DNA of 64,000 nt from JANRLJ01 sp033762735 (GCA_033762735.1 JANRLJ010000218.1:1-64000), one strand, 5' to 3'; positions 44,321 through 52,767 are shown, counted from the first letter of the stretch. Program-made: numbers and translations. Notes: a model not told the origin generated them from the sequence alone.

Positions 44321-45205
44321 ATGCACGAATCTGACGTTGATAGAGTTCTTCTGGGCGATAGTTGGGCGCTTTCTAAAACGCTTCCTTCGGAGGCGGTGCA
44401 GTGCATCGTCACCAGCCCACCTTACTTCGGCCACCGCAATTACACCGGGTCAGATGCACTCAAACCGTTCGAGTTCGGCCAGGAAAAATCGCCTGCTGAA
44501 TACGTGGAAAAGCTGCAAACGCTGTTCACCGAATTTAAGCGTGTGTTGAAACCGAATGGAACAGTATGGCTCAACCTGGGGGATAGCTACCGCGACCAGC
44601 AGTTACTCGGCATTCCCTGGCGTGTGGCACTGGCTTTGCAGGATGCGGGCTACTACCTGCGCAGTGAAATTATCTGGCATAAACCCAACGCGATGCCCTC
44701 CTCCGTGAAAAACCGCCCAACCACTGCCCATGAGCACCTTTTTCTGCTGACGAGAAGCGATCAATACTATTACGATGCCGACGCAATCCGAGAGCCGCAC
44801 GTCACCTTTTCGGAAAAATCGCGGATGCGAGGTGGGCGTGGTCACTTTGGGAAGCGCAACAGCACACCCGAAAACGGCAAGAATAAGCAAAATCCCAACC
44901 TCCACGATGGACGCTGGGATCAGGCCTTCCATCCTAATGGCAGGAACAAGCGCACCGTGTGGGAAATTCCGCTGGGGAAATTTCGGGAAGCGCACTTTGC
45001 CGTCTTCCCAGAGACATTGGTCGAAACCTGCCTGCTTGCCGGAAGTGCTGCTGGTGATTTGGTGCTTGATCCTTTTATGGGTTCGGGAACAACAGCGCTG
45101 GTTGCCAAAAGGCTGGGGCGCAACTTCCTGGGCATTGAACTCGTTCCTGAATATGCAGAAATGACGATGAGGCGCATTCGTGAAGTTCAGCCTGTTCTGC
45201 TTTAA
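44321..45205 (+). CDS. DNA methyltransferase (beta class, N4/N6 amino)
   Basis: A 294-residue DNA methyltransferase. The catalytic motif TSPPYFGHRNY is near residues 27-37, and the SAM-binding motif DPFMGSGTTALVAKRLGR near 247-264, so the order is the beta-class one. The GHRNY word after SPPY is shared by many type II enzymes. With the upstream nuclease-like gene it makes a compact restriction-modification unit that differs in motif order from the one at 9.9 kb. Confidence 0.92.
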   Translation: MHESDVDRVLLGDSWALSKTLPSEAVQCIVTSPPYFGHRNYTGSDALKPFEFGQEKSPAEYVEKLQTLFTEFKRVLKPNGTVWLNLGDSYRDQQLLGIPWRVALALQDAGYYLRSEIIWHKPNAMPSSVKNRPTTAHEHLFLLTRSDQYYYDADAIREPHVTFSEKSRMRGGRGHFGKRNSTPENGKNKQNPNLHDGRWDQAFHPNGRNKRTVWEIPLGKFREAHFAVFPETLVETCLLAGSAAGDLVLDPFMGSGTTALVAKRLGRNFLGIELVPEYAEMTMRRIREVQPVLL

Positions 45206-46172
45206 CACGTTCGCCACTTTGATAATGGTTGTCCTCACAGGTGGTTTTAATGTAGAGGTTCAATCAGAAAATGTATTGCAGCCCCTCGCCACACTCGAAG
45301 GCCACATCGACCGGGTGAACGCGGTCGCTTTCTCGCCCGATGGAACGCTGCTGGTATCGGGCAGTGATGACGCCAGTGTGCGCCTGTGGGATGTGGCCGA
45401 ACGTGCCGCGCTTGGTGAGTATTATGAGCACGCCTCCTTTGTGAAGGACATTGTCTTTGCAGAAGACGGCTTCTATTCCGCCTCGTGGGATCGCAGCGTC
45501 ATCGAATGGCAGATGAGCGCGGAGGGTACGTCCCCCATCAATACGCTGTCCGGTTATCTGGGTGCGCTCGACCGACTCGCCTACCGCGACTCGCGGCTGG
45601 CGGTGGGCGTGGGCGATGGCAGTGTGCAGGTGGTGGATGCTGAAAGCCGCGAGACACTGCTTCGGATGCGGGTCGAGGGCGGCTTGCAGGTGACGGCGGT
45701 CGCGTTGAACGAGACACTGCTGGTGACGGCGGCGGGCTTCCCCGGCGAAGGGGCGCAGGTCTGGGATATCGAGACGGGCGACTCCGTGAGTGTGCTGCCC
45801 ATCGAAGGCACGGTGACAAGCATCCTGTTTCTGGAGGATGCCCTACTCGCGCTGGCGACCGAACGCGGCGACGTGACCCTCTGGGATGTGAGCGACGCTG
45901 CTGTGCCCGTGCAGACAGGCTCATTCACGGTCGAAGGCTGGATTACGTCGCTGGCGTATGAGTCTGAATCGGACATCCTCTGGCTCGGTCTGCTGGAAGG
46001 CCGAGTCGAGGGCTGGCGGCTTGAGAACGCGGAACGTACTGCCTCGTTTACTGCCCATGATGGCGCGGTGAATGACATCGCCATCACGACTGCTGTTGAA
46101 CCGCCGCTGCTGGCGTCTGCCGGGGAGGATGGGCTGGTCAGGCTGTGGACGCTGCCGCCTGCCCAGCCATAG
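45180..46172 (+). CDS. Exported WD40-repeat protein
   Basis: A 330-residue beta-propeller. WD40 blades are clear at the start (GHIDRVNAVAFSPDGTLLVS, SDDASVRLWDV) and end (HDGAVNDIAI, GEDGLVRLWTL), with more degenerate blades between. The GTG start at 45180 overlaps the methyltransferase by 26 nt and gives a hydrophobic N terminus like a signal peptide; a start at ATG 45225 would remove it. The family is certain, the start less so. Confidence 0.82.
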   Translation: MKFSLFCFNTFATLIMVVLTGGFNVEVQSENVLQPLATLEGHIDRVNAVAFSPDGTLLVSGSDDASVRLWDVAERAALGEYYEHASFVKDIVFAEDGFYSASWDRSVIEWQMSAEGTSPINTLSGYLGALDRLAYRDSRLAVGVGDGSVQVVDAESRETLLRMRVEGGLQVTAVALNETLLVTAAGFPGEGAQVWDIETGDSVSVLPIEGTVTSILFLEDALLALATERGDVTLWDVSDAAVPVQTGSFTVEGWITSLAYESESDILWLGLLEGRVEGWRLENAERTASFTAHDGAVNDIAITTAVEPPLLASAGEDGLVRLWTLPPAQP

Positions 46173-46368
46173 CATCGGCCAGGAAATCTGCTGTTACAGG
46201 GAGCATGGGACATCAGGCCATGCTCTTTTTACGCTCTTAAGTTAAATAGAACAATATTCATAATTTTTTTATAACAAATTCAGAGGTCTATCATCCAGTC
46301 TGAGGGGTCTTTTTGTATAATCCCCCTACATCTTATTGTTATCCCTTCACAATACAGAAAGCACAGCC

Positions 46369-46875
46369 TTGAAAACGTTAGCCCTCGATTCATCGTTCTC
46401 CGTTTACGGGCTGGTGAACCAATTCAGCATCCATAACATCATCGCCAGCGATATCCGCCTCCTCACGCACTGGTCACATCAGATCGAAGTTCAGGCGCGT
46501 GAAAAAGCCCTTCCGGTCGATTTTTTCGCCGCCTTTCAACAACTGCATCACTTCCTGTCCGTCAGCCAGCACTACCAGGCGTTAGCCGCCACTGCCCGCA
46601 GCGTGACGATTTTCGGCGAACCCGATGTTTTCGTGCCGTCGTATGCCGGGATTCAGGTCGTCGCGTTACACCGTCATGCTGTGCTGGCGCGGGAATGGTT
46701 CGTGATCGCTGCGCATCCGACGTTTGCCCGTGCCGTCATCGCTCGCGAGACGACGCCGCCAGGTACGCCGCGCCAGAAGCGCCTGTTTGAAGGCATCCTG
46801 ACGAGCGATCCCGCACTGGTGGATGAGGTCGCCCATGCCATTCAGGCGCATCTTGGGGCTGCCGCCACCTCCTGA
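46369..46875 (+). CDS. DICT-domain sensory protein
   Basis: A protein of about 168 residues from TTG 46369 (TTG 46336 gives 179). It matches the DICT sensory domain: SVYGLVNQFS at the start, then TIFGEPDVFVP and AREWFVIAAHPTFARAVIARE. DICT domains accompany diguanylate cyclases, histidine kinases and BLUF proteins. A TATAAT box (46316-46321) lies upstream. The next gene, 47 nt away, encodes a BLUF photoreceptor, so this is a likely partner of it. Confidence 0.75.
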   Translation: MKTLALDSSFSVYGLVNQFSIHNIIASDIRLLTHWSHQIEVQAREKALPVDFFAAFQQLHHFLSVSQHYQALAATARSVTIFGEPDVFVPSYAGIQVVALHRHAVLAREWFVIAAHPTFARAVIARETTPPGTPRQKRLFEGILTSDPALVDEVAHAIQAHLGAAATS

Positions 46876-46921
46876 CACTCATTTATCCAACCGTCATCAC
46901 GTTGAACACTGGAGACACCCA

Positions 46922-47353
46922 ATGTTGATTCATCTGATTTACGCCAGCACCGCCGCCCGCCCCATGAATGACGCTGAACTGCTCGCCCTGCTGCAAAAGT
47001 CGCGGACGAACAACGCGAAGCGCGGCATCCGGGGGATGCTGCTCTATCAGGACGGCAATTTTTTGCAGGTGCTGGAAGGCGAGGAAAGCGTCGTTACCGA
47101 AGTGTATGAGCGCATCGAGCAGGACCCGCGCCACTACGACGTGTCGCTGATTATGAAACGCCCGATCAGCGACCCGATGTTCGACGAATGGGAGATGGGC
47201 TTTACGAATCTGGATGCTGAAAAGGATGATTTGCAGGAGGTGCCCGGTTACACCGATTTCCTTGCACAGCCCTTTGACCCGGCGAAGCTGTCCGAAAATC
47301 CATCCAAAGCGTTCATCTTCCTGAACACGTTCCGGGCGTTTGGCCTGCGGTGA
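46922..47353 (+). CDS. BLUF-domain blue-light sensor (copy 3)
   Basis: A 143-residue short BLUF protein with the photocycle residues Tyr7, Asn31 and Gln49 (NFLQVLEG). The tail (FLAQPFDPAKLSENPSKAFIFL) is a diverged version of the tail in the two BLUF proteins at 30-31 kb. The start ATG 46922 has GGAG 9 nt upstream; a longer frame begins inside the DICT gene. It is adjacent to and codirectional with the DICT gene, so both should work in one light-responsive unit. Confidence 0.93.
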   Translation: MLIHLIYASTAARPMNDAELLALLQKSRTNNAKRGIRGMLLYQDGNFLQVLEGEESVVTEVYERIEQDPRHYDVSLIMKRPISDPMFDEWEMGFTNLDAEKDDLQEVPGYTDFLAQPFDPAKLSENPSKAFIFLNTFRAFGLR

Positions 47354-47371
47354 ATGAGATGATTGTCTGTT

Positions 47372-47486
47372 CGTAAGGACACGGCAGCCGTGTCCCTGCG
47401 ACTTTATCCATTCATGAGTGGGGCGTGTATAGGCGTCTGCTTCACGTCCCCACTCAGTACTCATCACTCACTACTCGGTACTTTCT
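47372..47486. repeat. Palindrome and GTACT/GAGT-type repeats
   Basis: A slightly degenerate palindrome (47372-47400, core ACACGGCAGCCGTGT) is followed by ACTCAGTACTCATCACTCAC-type sequence (47452-47484) at the end of the SH3 protein gene. Confidence 0.7.
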
Positions 47487-48596
47487 TTACCGCACCGGCA
47501 CCGTGCCAATCGCCCCGCGCACCGTGACGAAATCCGCGTCGATCCAACCGACCTGGCCGTTCCAGCGGATGTGCAGCCAGTGGCTTTGCCCGCCCTGCAC
47601 CGTGCGACCGAGGATGGACACCTGATCGCCCCAGGGAACCTGCCCCAGGCTTTGTGAGCGCACCGAAGGCCGCCGCCGCAGGTTCATATAAGCGCGCGGT
47701 GCACCAATCACCCCCGTGTCTGAGGCGGCATCAATCGCCTCGAATTCCGTCGCCTGGAACGGCAGCAGATTCACATCCACATTGATCTGCAAATAACGCC
47801 CCGATGCCCAGCCGACTCGCTCGCCCGCCTGCACCAGATACCACGTAAACGTGCCGCCTTCGTCCGTATTCCGCGCCAGCACCGGGTAGGAGGTGCTCGG
47901 ACGCAGCACACCGACCAGCGACGCCCCCAGGTAGGGGCCGCTGCGCAGTGACAACCCGCGCACATTCACCACCTGCGCTTGCGGCCCGGTCGGGACGGGA
48001 GTCGCACCGGGGACACCGGGCGCCCCAGGAAAACCAGGCGTGCCGGGGAAGCCGGGGGTGCTGCCGGGGAAACCGGGCGTGGTTGGAGCGCCCGCGCCGA
48101 ACGTCCAGTAAAGCTGGAGCACGGCGGTCGAAGTCAGTTCGATCCAATCGACCTGAAGCTGATAGGTTCCAGCGGTGTTGATGGTCACATTGAAGGTATA
48201 CGTCCCCGGCACGTCAGCATTGGTAATCAGGGGTGTGCCGCTCAGGTATACGTCGGCCTGGTCATCGACCACCAGCGTGAAGGTGTACGTCCCGGCATTG
48301 AACTGCTGTGTGGACGTAAACCGCGCCGACCAGTTATCGGGGCTGGGCAGGCCGGGGTTCGCGCCTGCGCCGTTATTGGGGAAGTCAATAAAGTTAAAGT
48401 TCAAGCCGTTGGGATAGGTGCCTGTGCCGACCTGATTGGTGAAATTGGTCGAGTTAAAGAACGCGCCTGACCAGTTCGTGCCGTAGGTCGGCCCCTGTGC
48501 AATGACGGTATTGGCTGACCATGCCCATCCCAGCGCACCCAGCAGCGCCAGTCCGAGCGCCAGCGCAGCCATCAACCGGACTCGTCTAAGCAACAT
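47487..48596 (-). CDS. Secreted PA14-like and double SH3 protein with collagen-like linker
   Basis: A 369-residue exported protein. After a signal peptide (1-34) comes a PA14/GLEYA-like beta domain (about 35-165; NWSARFTSTQQFNAGTYTF, VDWIE), a collagen-like Gly-Phe-Pro-Gly linker (about 170-195; GFPGTPGFPGAPGVPG), and two bacterial SH3 domains (LSLRSGPYLGASLVGVL and MNLRRRPSVRSQSLGQV). PA14-type domains bind sugars; SH3 domains bind peptidoglycan or peptides. GGAGG precedes the ATG at 48596. A cell-surface adhesion or wall role is plausible. Confidence 0.85.
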   Translation of the reverse strand: MLLRRVRLMAALALGLALLGALGWAWSANTVIAQGPTYGTNWSGAFFNSTNFTNQVGTGTYPNGLNFNFIDFPNNGAGANPGLPSPDNWSARFTSTQQFNAGTYTFTLVVDDQADVYLSGTPLITNADVPGTYTFNVTINTAGTYQLQVDWIELTSTAVLQLYWTFGAGAPTTPGFPGSTPGFPGTPGFPGAPGVPGATPVPTGPQAQVVNVRGLSLRSGPYLGASLVGVLRPSTSYPVLARNTDEGGTFTWYLVQAGERVGWASGRYLQINVDVNLLPFQATEFEAIDAASDTGVIGAPRAYMNLRRRPSVRSQSLGQVPWGDQVSILGRTVQGGQSHWLHIRWNGQVGWIDADFVTVRGAIGTVPVR

Positions 48597-48800
48597 CTCA
48601 TGTCCCTCCGGTGGTAAAAGCGTTACATTATTATGATAAATGCAGCCTTGCATCCGCGAAAACGGCGCCCGCAGCCCTGCAACTTCATTCCGCAAATCGC
48701 GTATAGATCATAGTATACAACGCACCGACAGATTCACACGCAAGTGCATCTAGCCCGTTAGTCATAGAGACACGACGATTCTCAGGAGGAGAAGAACACC

Positions 48801-49154
48801 ATGAGTGAACAACCGCAGCAGAACCCGGAAGGCAACCGCCGCACGATCAGCGAAGAACTGGAAGTCGCGGGCGGCCAGTTGGTCGATAAGCTCCAGGAAG
48901 TCATGAAGCAGGGCAACGTCCGCCGCATCATCATCCGCAGCGCCGATGATCGCGTCCTGCTGGAAACCACGCTCACCGTCGGCACTATCGCGGGCGGTGC
49001 GCTGGCGCTGGTCGGCGGTCTGCCGCTGGCGGTGCTGGCCGTGATCGCGGCGGCAGTGGCGCGCGTGCGGGTCGAAATCGTGCGCGAACTGATCGACGGC
49101 GATCTGCTGCCCGACGACGGCAAGCGCAAGATCGAAATCGCCGCCGAAGAATAA
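48801..49154 (+). CDS. DUF4342 family protein
   Basis: A 117-residue protein matching DUF4342: VDKLQEVMKQGNVRRIIIRS, LLETTLTVG, then a hydrophobic stretch of about 25 residues and VRVEIVRELI. It probably associates with the membrane. AGGAGG lies before the ATG. No function is known to me. Confidence 0.85.
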   Translation: MSEQPQQNPEGNRRTISEELEVAGGQLVDKLQEVMKQGNVRRIIIRSADDRVLLETTLTVGTIAGGALALVGGLPLAVLAVIAAAVARVRVEIVRELIDGDLLPDDGKRKIEIAAEE

Positions 49155-49160
49155 GCAGCA

Positions 49161-49240
49161 GCCCTCATCCCCCCGCCCCCTTCTCCCTCAGGGAGAAGGG
49201 GGAGAGAAACACTTCAGCACCTCTTGCGGGGATGAGGGCG
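49161..49240. repeat. CCCTCATCC/GGATGAGGG repeat
   Basis: A copy of the CCCTCACCC element between convergent genes: CTTCTCCCTCAGGGAGAAGG at the centre is a near-perfect hairpin, and GCCCTCATCC and GGATGAGGGC form the ends. It may also terminate transcription from both sides. Confidence 0.75.
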
Positions 49241-49249
49241 CTACATCCC

Positions 49250-49768
49250 TCAACCACCCTTCACCAGCGGCTGCAAAAACGAGTTCGGGTCAGCCAGCAG
49301 AATCCACACCGCAGAGAAAATCCCCACAATCAGCAGAATCAGCAGCGCCCCCCACAGACAGCCCTGGTTCGACCGGGCGCTCATCTCCAGCACCGCCTGC
49401 GATGGCCTGCGTGGATTGTAGTAGACCGTGACCGTCTTCCCCGGCGGATAGGCCTGTATCTGCTGTTCGATCCTGGCGCGGCTGCCCTGGGTGAGCGTCA
49501 GCCCAGGTGCCATCCGATCTGCCTCGTAGCGTTTCCCATCGACCATGTATTCATACACGACCTGCGGATAGTAGCCGTTGTCGCCGTCGTCCATCACGTC
49601 TGCCCGCAGGACGCGCCCGGTCGTCTGCCGCCACGCGCCGCGCTGTCCGGCAAATCGCAGCCGACCGATCAACCAGAACAGCAGCATCACCACTGCGATG
49701 AACACAAACGGCGACATCAGCAGGGCTAACAGTTGAATTTCCTCGCGCATCCACAGCTCGTTCAGCAT
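49250..49768 (-). CDS. DUF3592 family membrane protein
   Basis: A 172-residue membrane protein with one helix near residues 11-34 and another near 140-162, flanking a beta-rich domain (GRVLRADVMDD, YYPQVVYEYMVDGKRYEADR, GKTVTVYYNPRRPSQAVLE). This is the DUF3592 arrangement. The start at 49768 follows GGAG. Function unknown. It is divergent from mgtE. Confidence 0.8.
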   Translation of the reverse strand: MLNELWMREEIQLLALLMSPFVFIAVVMLLFWLIGRLRFAGQRGAWRQTTGRVLRADVMDDGDNGYYPQVVYEYMVDGKRYEADRMAPGLTLTQGSRARIEQQIQAYPPGKTVTVYYNPRRPSQAVLEMSARSNQGCLWGALLILLIVGIFSAVWILLADPNSFLQPLVKGG

Positions 49769-49850
49769 CGCAGGCTCCGTAGGGTGAACAGGCACAGGCG
49801 AAGTATGCTCAGGTGGTGGCAAAGGCGCAACCTCGCCCGGTCACTGGTTA

Positions 49851-49879
49851 TTGCCCCTGCGAAGGTGCGGCGCTATAGT
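49851..49879 (+). promoter_or_regulatory. Promoter of mgtE
   Basis: TTGCCC (49851-49856), a 17-nt spacer and TATAGT (49874-49879) form a plausible sigma-70 promoter. Transcription would start near 49886, directly before a U-tailed hairpin. Confidence 0.5.
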
Positions 49880-49887
49880 TCTGCTGG

Positions 49888-49923
49888 ACGCACAAGCGCC
49901 CCACATCCGGGGCGTCTTTTTTT
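49888..49923 (+). terminator. U-tailed hairpin in the mgtE leader
   Basis: GCGCCCC (49896-49902), loop ACATCC, GGGGCGT (49909-49915), then C and seven T. It has the form of an intrinsic terminator and lies between the predicted promoter and the mgtE start, 30 nt before the ATG, so it could attenuate mgtE. I could not recognise an M-box or other riboswitch. Confidence 0.6.
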
Positions 49924-49953
49924 GAGTCGGCCTCGTGCCGAAAAGGGGGCAGT

Positions 49954-51330
49954 ATGAGCGACGGCTATTCCACCCATACCACCGCAACCGAACGCCGCAT
50001 CCGTGAGCTGCTGGAAGCCCAGCAGTTGAACGAGCTGCGGGCACTGGTGAATGACGAATATGCCCCCGACCTGGCCGACGTGCTGGAACGCCTTGACGAA
50101 GACGAACAGTTGAAAGTGTTCGGTCTGCTTGAGATTGATATGGCGATTGACGTGCTGCATGAACTGGGGCGACAGGCCACCCGCCACATCCTCTCCGGCA
50201 TTCCAGCGGCGAGGGTCGGCGATCTGCTGGATGAAATGCCGATGGACGACGCGGCCAGCATCCTGATCGAAGATGTGCCCGATATGCAGGAAGAATTTCT
50301 GGCGGAGATGGAACCTGCCGACGCCGCCGAAGTGCGCGACCTGCTGCAATATCCGCCCAAGAGCGCGGGACGGCTGATGACCGAGAAGTTCGCGCGGATT
50401 CGCCCCGAAGCGACCGTGCAGGACGTGATGGCGCATCTGCGCAAAATCGACCCCGAAGTCGAGACGATTTCGGACGTGTACGCGCTCGACCCACAAGGGC
50501 GGCTGGCAGGGGTGGCGTCGCTGCGGCAGTTGGTCACGGCAGACCCGCAGCAGCGTATCAGGGAAATCATGGCGACCGACCTGATTACGGTCGCGCCGGA
50601 CACCGATCAGGAGGATGTGGCGCGGCTGGTGGCACGGTATGATTTTCTCGCCATTCCGGTCGTGACAAGCGACCTCAGGATGCTCGGCATTATCACGGTT
50701 GATGACGTGATTCATGTGCTGGTGGAAGAAAGCGCCGAGGATGCGCTGCGCTTCGGCGGTGTGGAGGGCGCGGTCGGCCTCATCAGCCAGCCCTATTTCA
50801 CTGTCCCCCTCAACAAGGTGATTCGCTCCCGGCTGGGGTGGCTGCTGCTGCTGTTCGTGGCGGAGACGTTCACGGGCATGGTGCTGCGCGGCTATGAATC
50901 GCAGTTAGCACAGGTCACGGCGCTGTCCTTCTTCATCCCACTGCTGATCGGCACGGGCGGGAATACGGGCGCACAGACGGTTTCCACGATTATTCGGGCG
51001 CTGGCGCTGAAGGAGGTGCGTCTGTCTGACGGGATGCGCGTCCTGGCGCGGGAGATGGGCAGCGGTCTGCTGCTCGGCACACTGCTGGGGACGGTCGGTT
51101 TTTTTCGGGCGCTGCTGTGGGGGAGCGGCTTCGGGCTGTCGCTGGTGGTGGGGCTGAGTGTGCTGGCGATCTGCGCCTGGGCCAACACCATCGGCTCCCT
51201 GATTCCGCTGATCGCCACCCGCTTCAAAATCGACCCGGCCATCGTCTCCGCCCCGCTCATCACCACGCTGGTGGGCGCGACCGGGCTGGCGATTTACCTC
51301 ACCATTGCCACGATTATCCTGAGGTTGTAA
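49954..51330 (+). CDS. mgtE: MgtE-type magnesium transporter
   Basis: A 458-residue Mg2+ channel. The layout is complete: N domain (about 10-130, with the repeated acidic DLADVLERLDEDEQ and MEPADAAEVRDLL), two CBS domains (about 138-260; LMTEKFARIRPEATVQDV, IMATDLITVAPDT), a plug helix and five membrane helices with the family motif PLLIGTGGNTGAQT. The CBS domains sense internal Mg2+ and gate the pore. GGGGGC precedes the ATG. The U-tailed leader hairpin suggests extra control. Confidence 0.94.
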   Translation: MSDGYSTHTTATERRIRELLEAQQLNELRALVNDEYAPDLADVLERLDEDEQLKVFGLLEIDMAIDVLHELGRQATRHILSGIPAARVGDLLDEMPMDDAASILIEDVPDMQEEFLAEMEPADAAEVRDLLQYPPKSAGRLMTEKFARIRPEATVQDVMAHLRKIDPEVETISDVYALDPQGRLAGVASLRQLVTADPQQRIREIMATDLITVAPDTDQEDVARLVARYDFLAIPVVTSDLRMLGIITVDDVIHVLVEESAEDALRFGGVEGAVGLISQPYFTVPLNKVIRSRLGWLLLLFVAETFTGMVLRGYESQLAQVTALSFFIPLLIGTGGNTGAQTVSTIIRALALKEVRLSDGMRVLAREMGSGLLLGTLLGTVGFFRALLWGSGFGLSLVVGLSVLAICAWANTIGSLIPLIATRFKIDPAIVSAPLITTLVGATGLAIYLTIATIILRL

Positions 51331-51483
51331 CTTCAACATAAAAACTTTCTGAAATCGAGCATGGTGCTTCTCGTCCTCAATAAATTTCCTGTGCTTTACG
51401 CGCAAAGATCGTGTACAATCGGGGTTGTGTCTTTCGTGCGCTTTATTCCCAAAAAGCTGCGTTCCTCAACAGGAGAGTAACCG

Positions 51484-51855
51484 TTGGCTAAGTCACGCAC
51501 TGAACAACTGGTTGAACGTCTGCGCGATCTTCAGGCCAGCTCCGGCGACGTCGAAGCCGCAGCCGTCGTCAGCGTTGACGGGCTGAGTATGGCATCGTCG
51601 CTGCCGTCGAACATTGAAGAAGATCGCGTGAGCGCCATGTCCGCCGCGATGGTGTCCCTGGGCGAGCGTATTTCGTCCGAACTGGGGCGCGGCCTGATGG
51701 AACAGGTCATGGTCAAGGGCGAAAACGGCTATGTGATCCTGACCTCGGTCGGGGAAGAAGCCGTGCTCACCGTGCTGGCGCGCAAGGATGCCAAGCTGGG
51801 GTTGATCTTCCTGGACGTAAACCGCACGGTCGATGCCCTGTCGCAGATTATTTAG
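51484..51855 (+). CDS. Roadblock/LC7 domain protein
   Basis: A 123-residue roadblock/LC7 fold protein of the MglB-like kind: AAAVVSVDGLSMASSLP, then SAAMVSLGERISSELG and GYVILTSVGEEAVLTVLA. Such proteins regulate small GTPases in motility and polarity, but no GTPase is adjacent here. The start is TTG 51484 with AGGAG about 9 nt upstream. It precedes a V4R protein and a response regulator on the same strand. Confidence 0.9.
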   Translation: MAKSRTEQLVERLRDLQASSGDVEAAAVVSVDGLSMASSLPSNIEEDRVSAMSAAMVSLGERISSELGRGLMEQVMVKGENGYVILTSVGEEAVLTVLARKDAKLGLIFLDVNRTVDALSQII

Positions 51856-51857
51856 CC

Positions 51858-52008
51858 GTTAGCGATTAGCGATCAGCCATTCGCTTTTTGATAAAACCTA
51901 TTTTTGGGCTAGAGAATGTTGTGTTGACATTTGTACTCAAAAGCGGAGTACATAAGCATCAATGTCAACACGGGCTAATCGCTAAAAGCTAACCGCTGAG
52001 AGCTAACT
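51858..52008. repeat. Nested inverted repeat (MITE-like)
   Basis: A 150-bp element between the roadblock and V4R genes. The outer ends are inverted AGCGATTAGC / GCTAATCGCT words (51860-51885 and 51973-52003). Inside are a perfect 11-bp inverted pair GTGTTGACATT (51921-51931) / AATGTCAACAC (51961-51971) and a perfect 6-bp pair GTACTC (51933-51938) / GAGTAC (51946-51951). The transcript could fold into one long hairpin. Confidence 0.7.
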
Positions 52009-52009
52009 C

Positions 52010-52657
52010 ATGCTTGAACCGAGCGGCCTGTACTACCCAAATCGCATCGCGCGCTGGTTCTTTCTGGCGATGGAAGACGTGATGGGCAAACACGGCCTGA
52101 ACGCGGTGCTGGGGCTGGCCGGGCTGGAAGCCTTCATGGGCAATCCCCCGCCGGATGCGCTTGCGCGTCAGTTCGATTTTGCCTATATGGCCGCGCTCAA
52201 CCAGGCGTTGGAAGATATGTATGGCCCACGCGGCGGACGCGGCATGGCGCTGCGCATTGGTCGCGCCACCGTCAGCCAGGGGATGAAAAATTTCGGTGCG
52301 CTGGCGGGGATGGCTGATCCGGCCTTCCAGGCGCTCCCGCTGGTAAAGCGCCAGCGGATCGGGCTGGACGCGCTGGCGGCGGTCTTTTCGCGTTTCAGCG
52401 ATCAGGTCACGTCCGTCAGCGAAACCGACAGCGCCTATCAACTGAGCGTCGAGATCAGCCCGATGGCGTGGGGGCGCAATGCCGACCGCCCGGTGTGCCA
52501 TGCGCTGGTGGGAATCACGCAGGAAGTGCTGAGTTATGCTTCCGGCGGGTATGAATTTCATGTACAGGAGATCGCCTGCCGCGCTGCCGGGGGCGATCAG
52601 TGTGTGTTTAAGATCAATAAGACGCCCATAGGGCAAAGTCAGGTTCGTTCGACGTAA
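52010..52657 (+). CDS. V4R domain protein
   Basis: A 215-residue protein whose C-terminal half is a V4R (4-vinyl reductase) ligand-binding domain: ending VCHALVGITQEVLSYASGGYEFHVQEIACRA then GGDQCVFKI, with the typical paired Cys. Such domains bind small hydrophobic ligands or metal and appear in signalling proteins. Together with the roadblock protein and the response regulator it looks like a small signalling set. Confidence 0.8.
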   Translation: MLEPSGLYYPNRIARWFFLAMEDVMGKHGLNAVLGLAGLEAFMGNPPPDALARQFDFAYMAALNQALEDMYGPRGGRGMALRIGRATVSQGMKNFGALAGMADPAFQALPLVKRQRIGLDALAAVFSRFSDQVTSVSETDSAYQLSVEISPMAWGRNADRPVCHALVGITQEVLSYASGGYEFHVQEIACRAAGGDQCVFKINKTPIGQSQVRST

Positions 52658-52662
52658 AGAAG

Positions 52663-52767
52663 GTCCCGCCCTCACCCCATCAGCGAAGCCACGCCTTTTC
52701 TCCCTTATGGTGAGGGAAGGCATTCAGACCGGGGTTTCCCCTCTTGTCATCCGTAAAGGGTGAGGGT
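52663..52767. repeat. CCCTCACCCC/GGGTGAGGG repeat
   Basis: Diverged copy of the CCCTCACCC element (GCCCTCACCCCATCAGCGAA to AAAGGGTGAGGGT) immediately upstream of the response regulator gene. Confidence 0.65.

Noticed and set aside
49769..49953. M-box or other known metal riboswitch before mgtE
   Set aside because: The transcribed leader is too short and none of the conserved M-box words could be found; only a U-tailed hairpin is supported.
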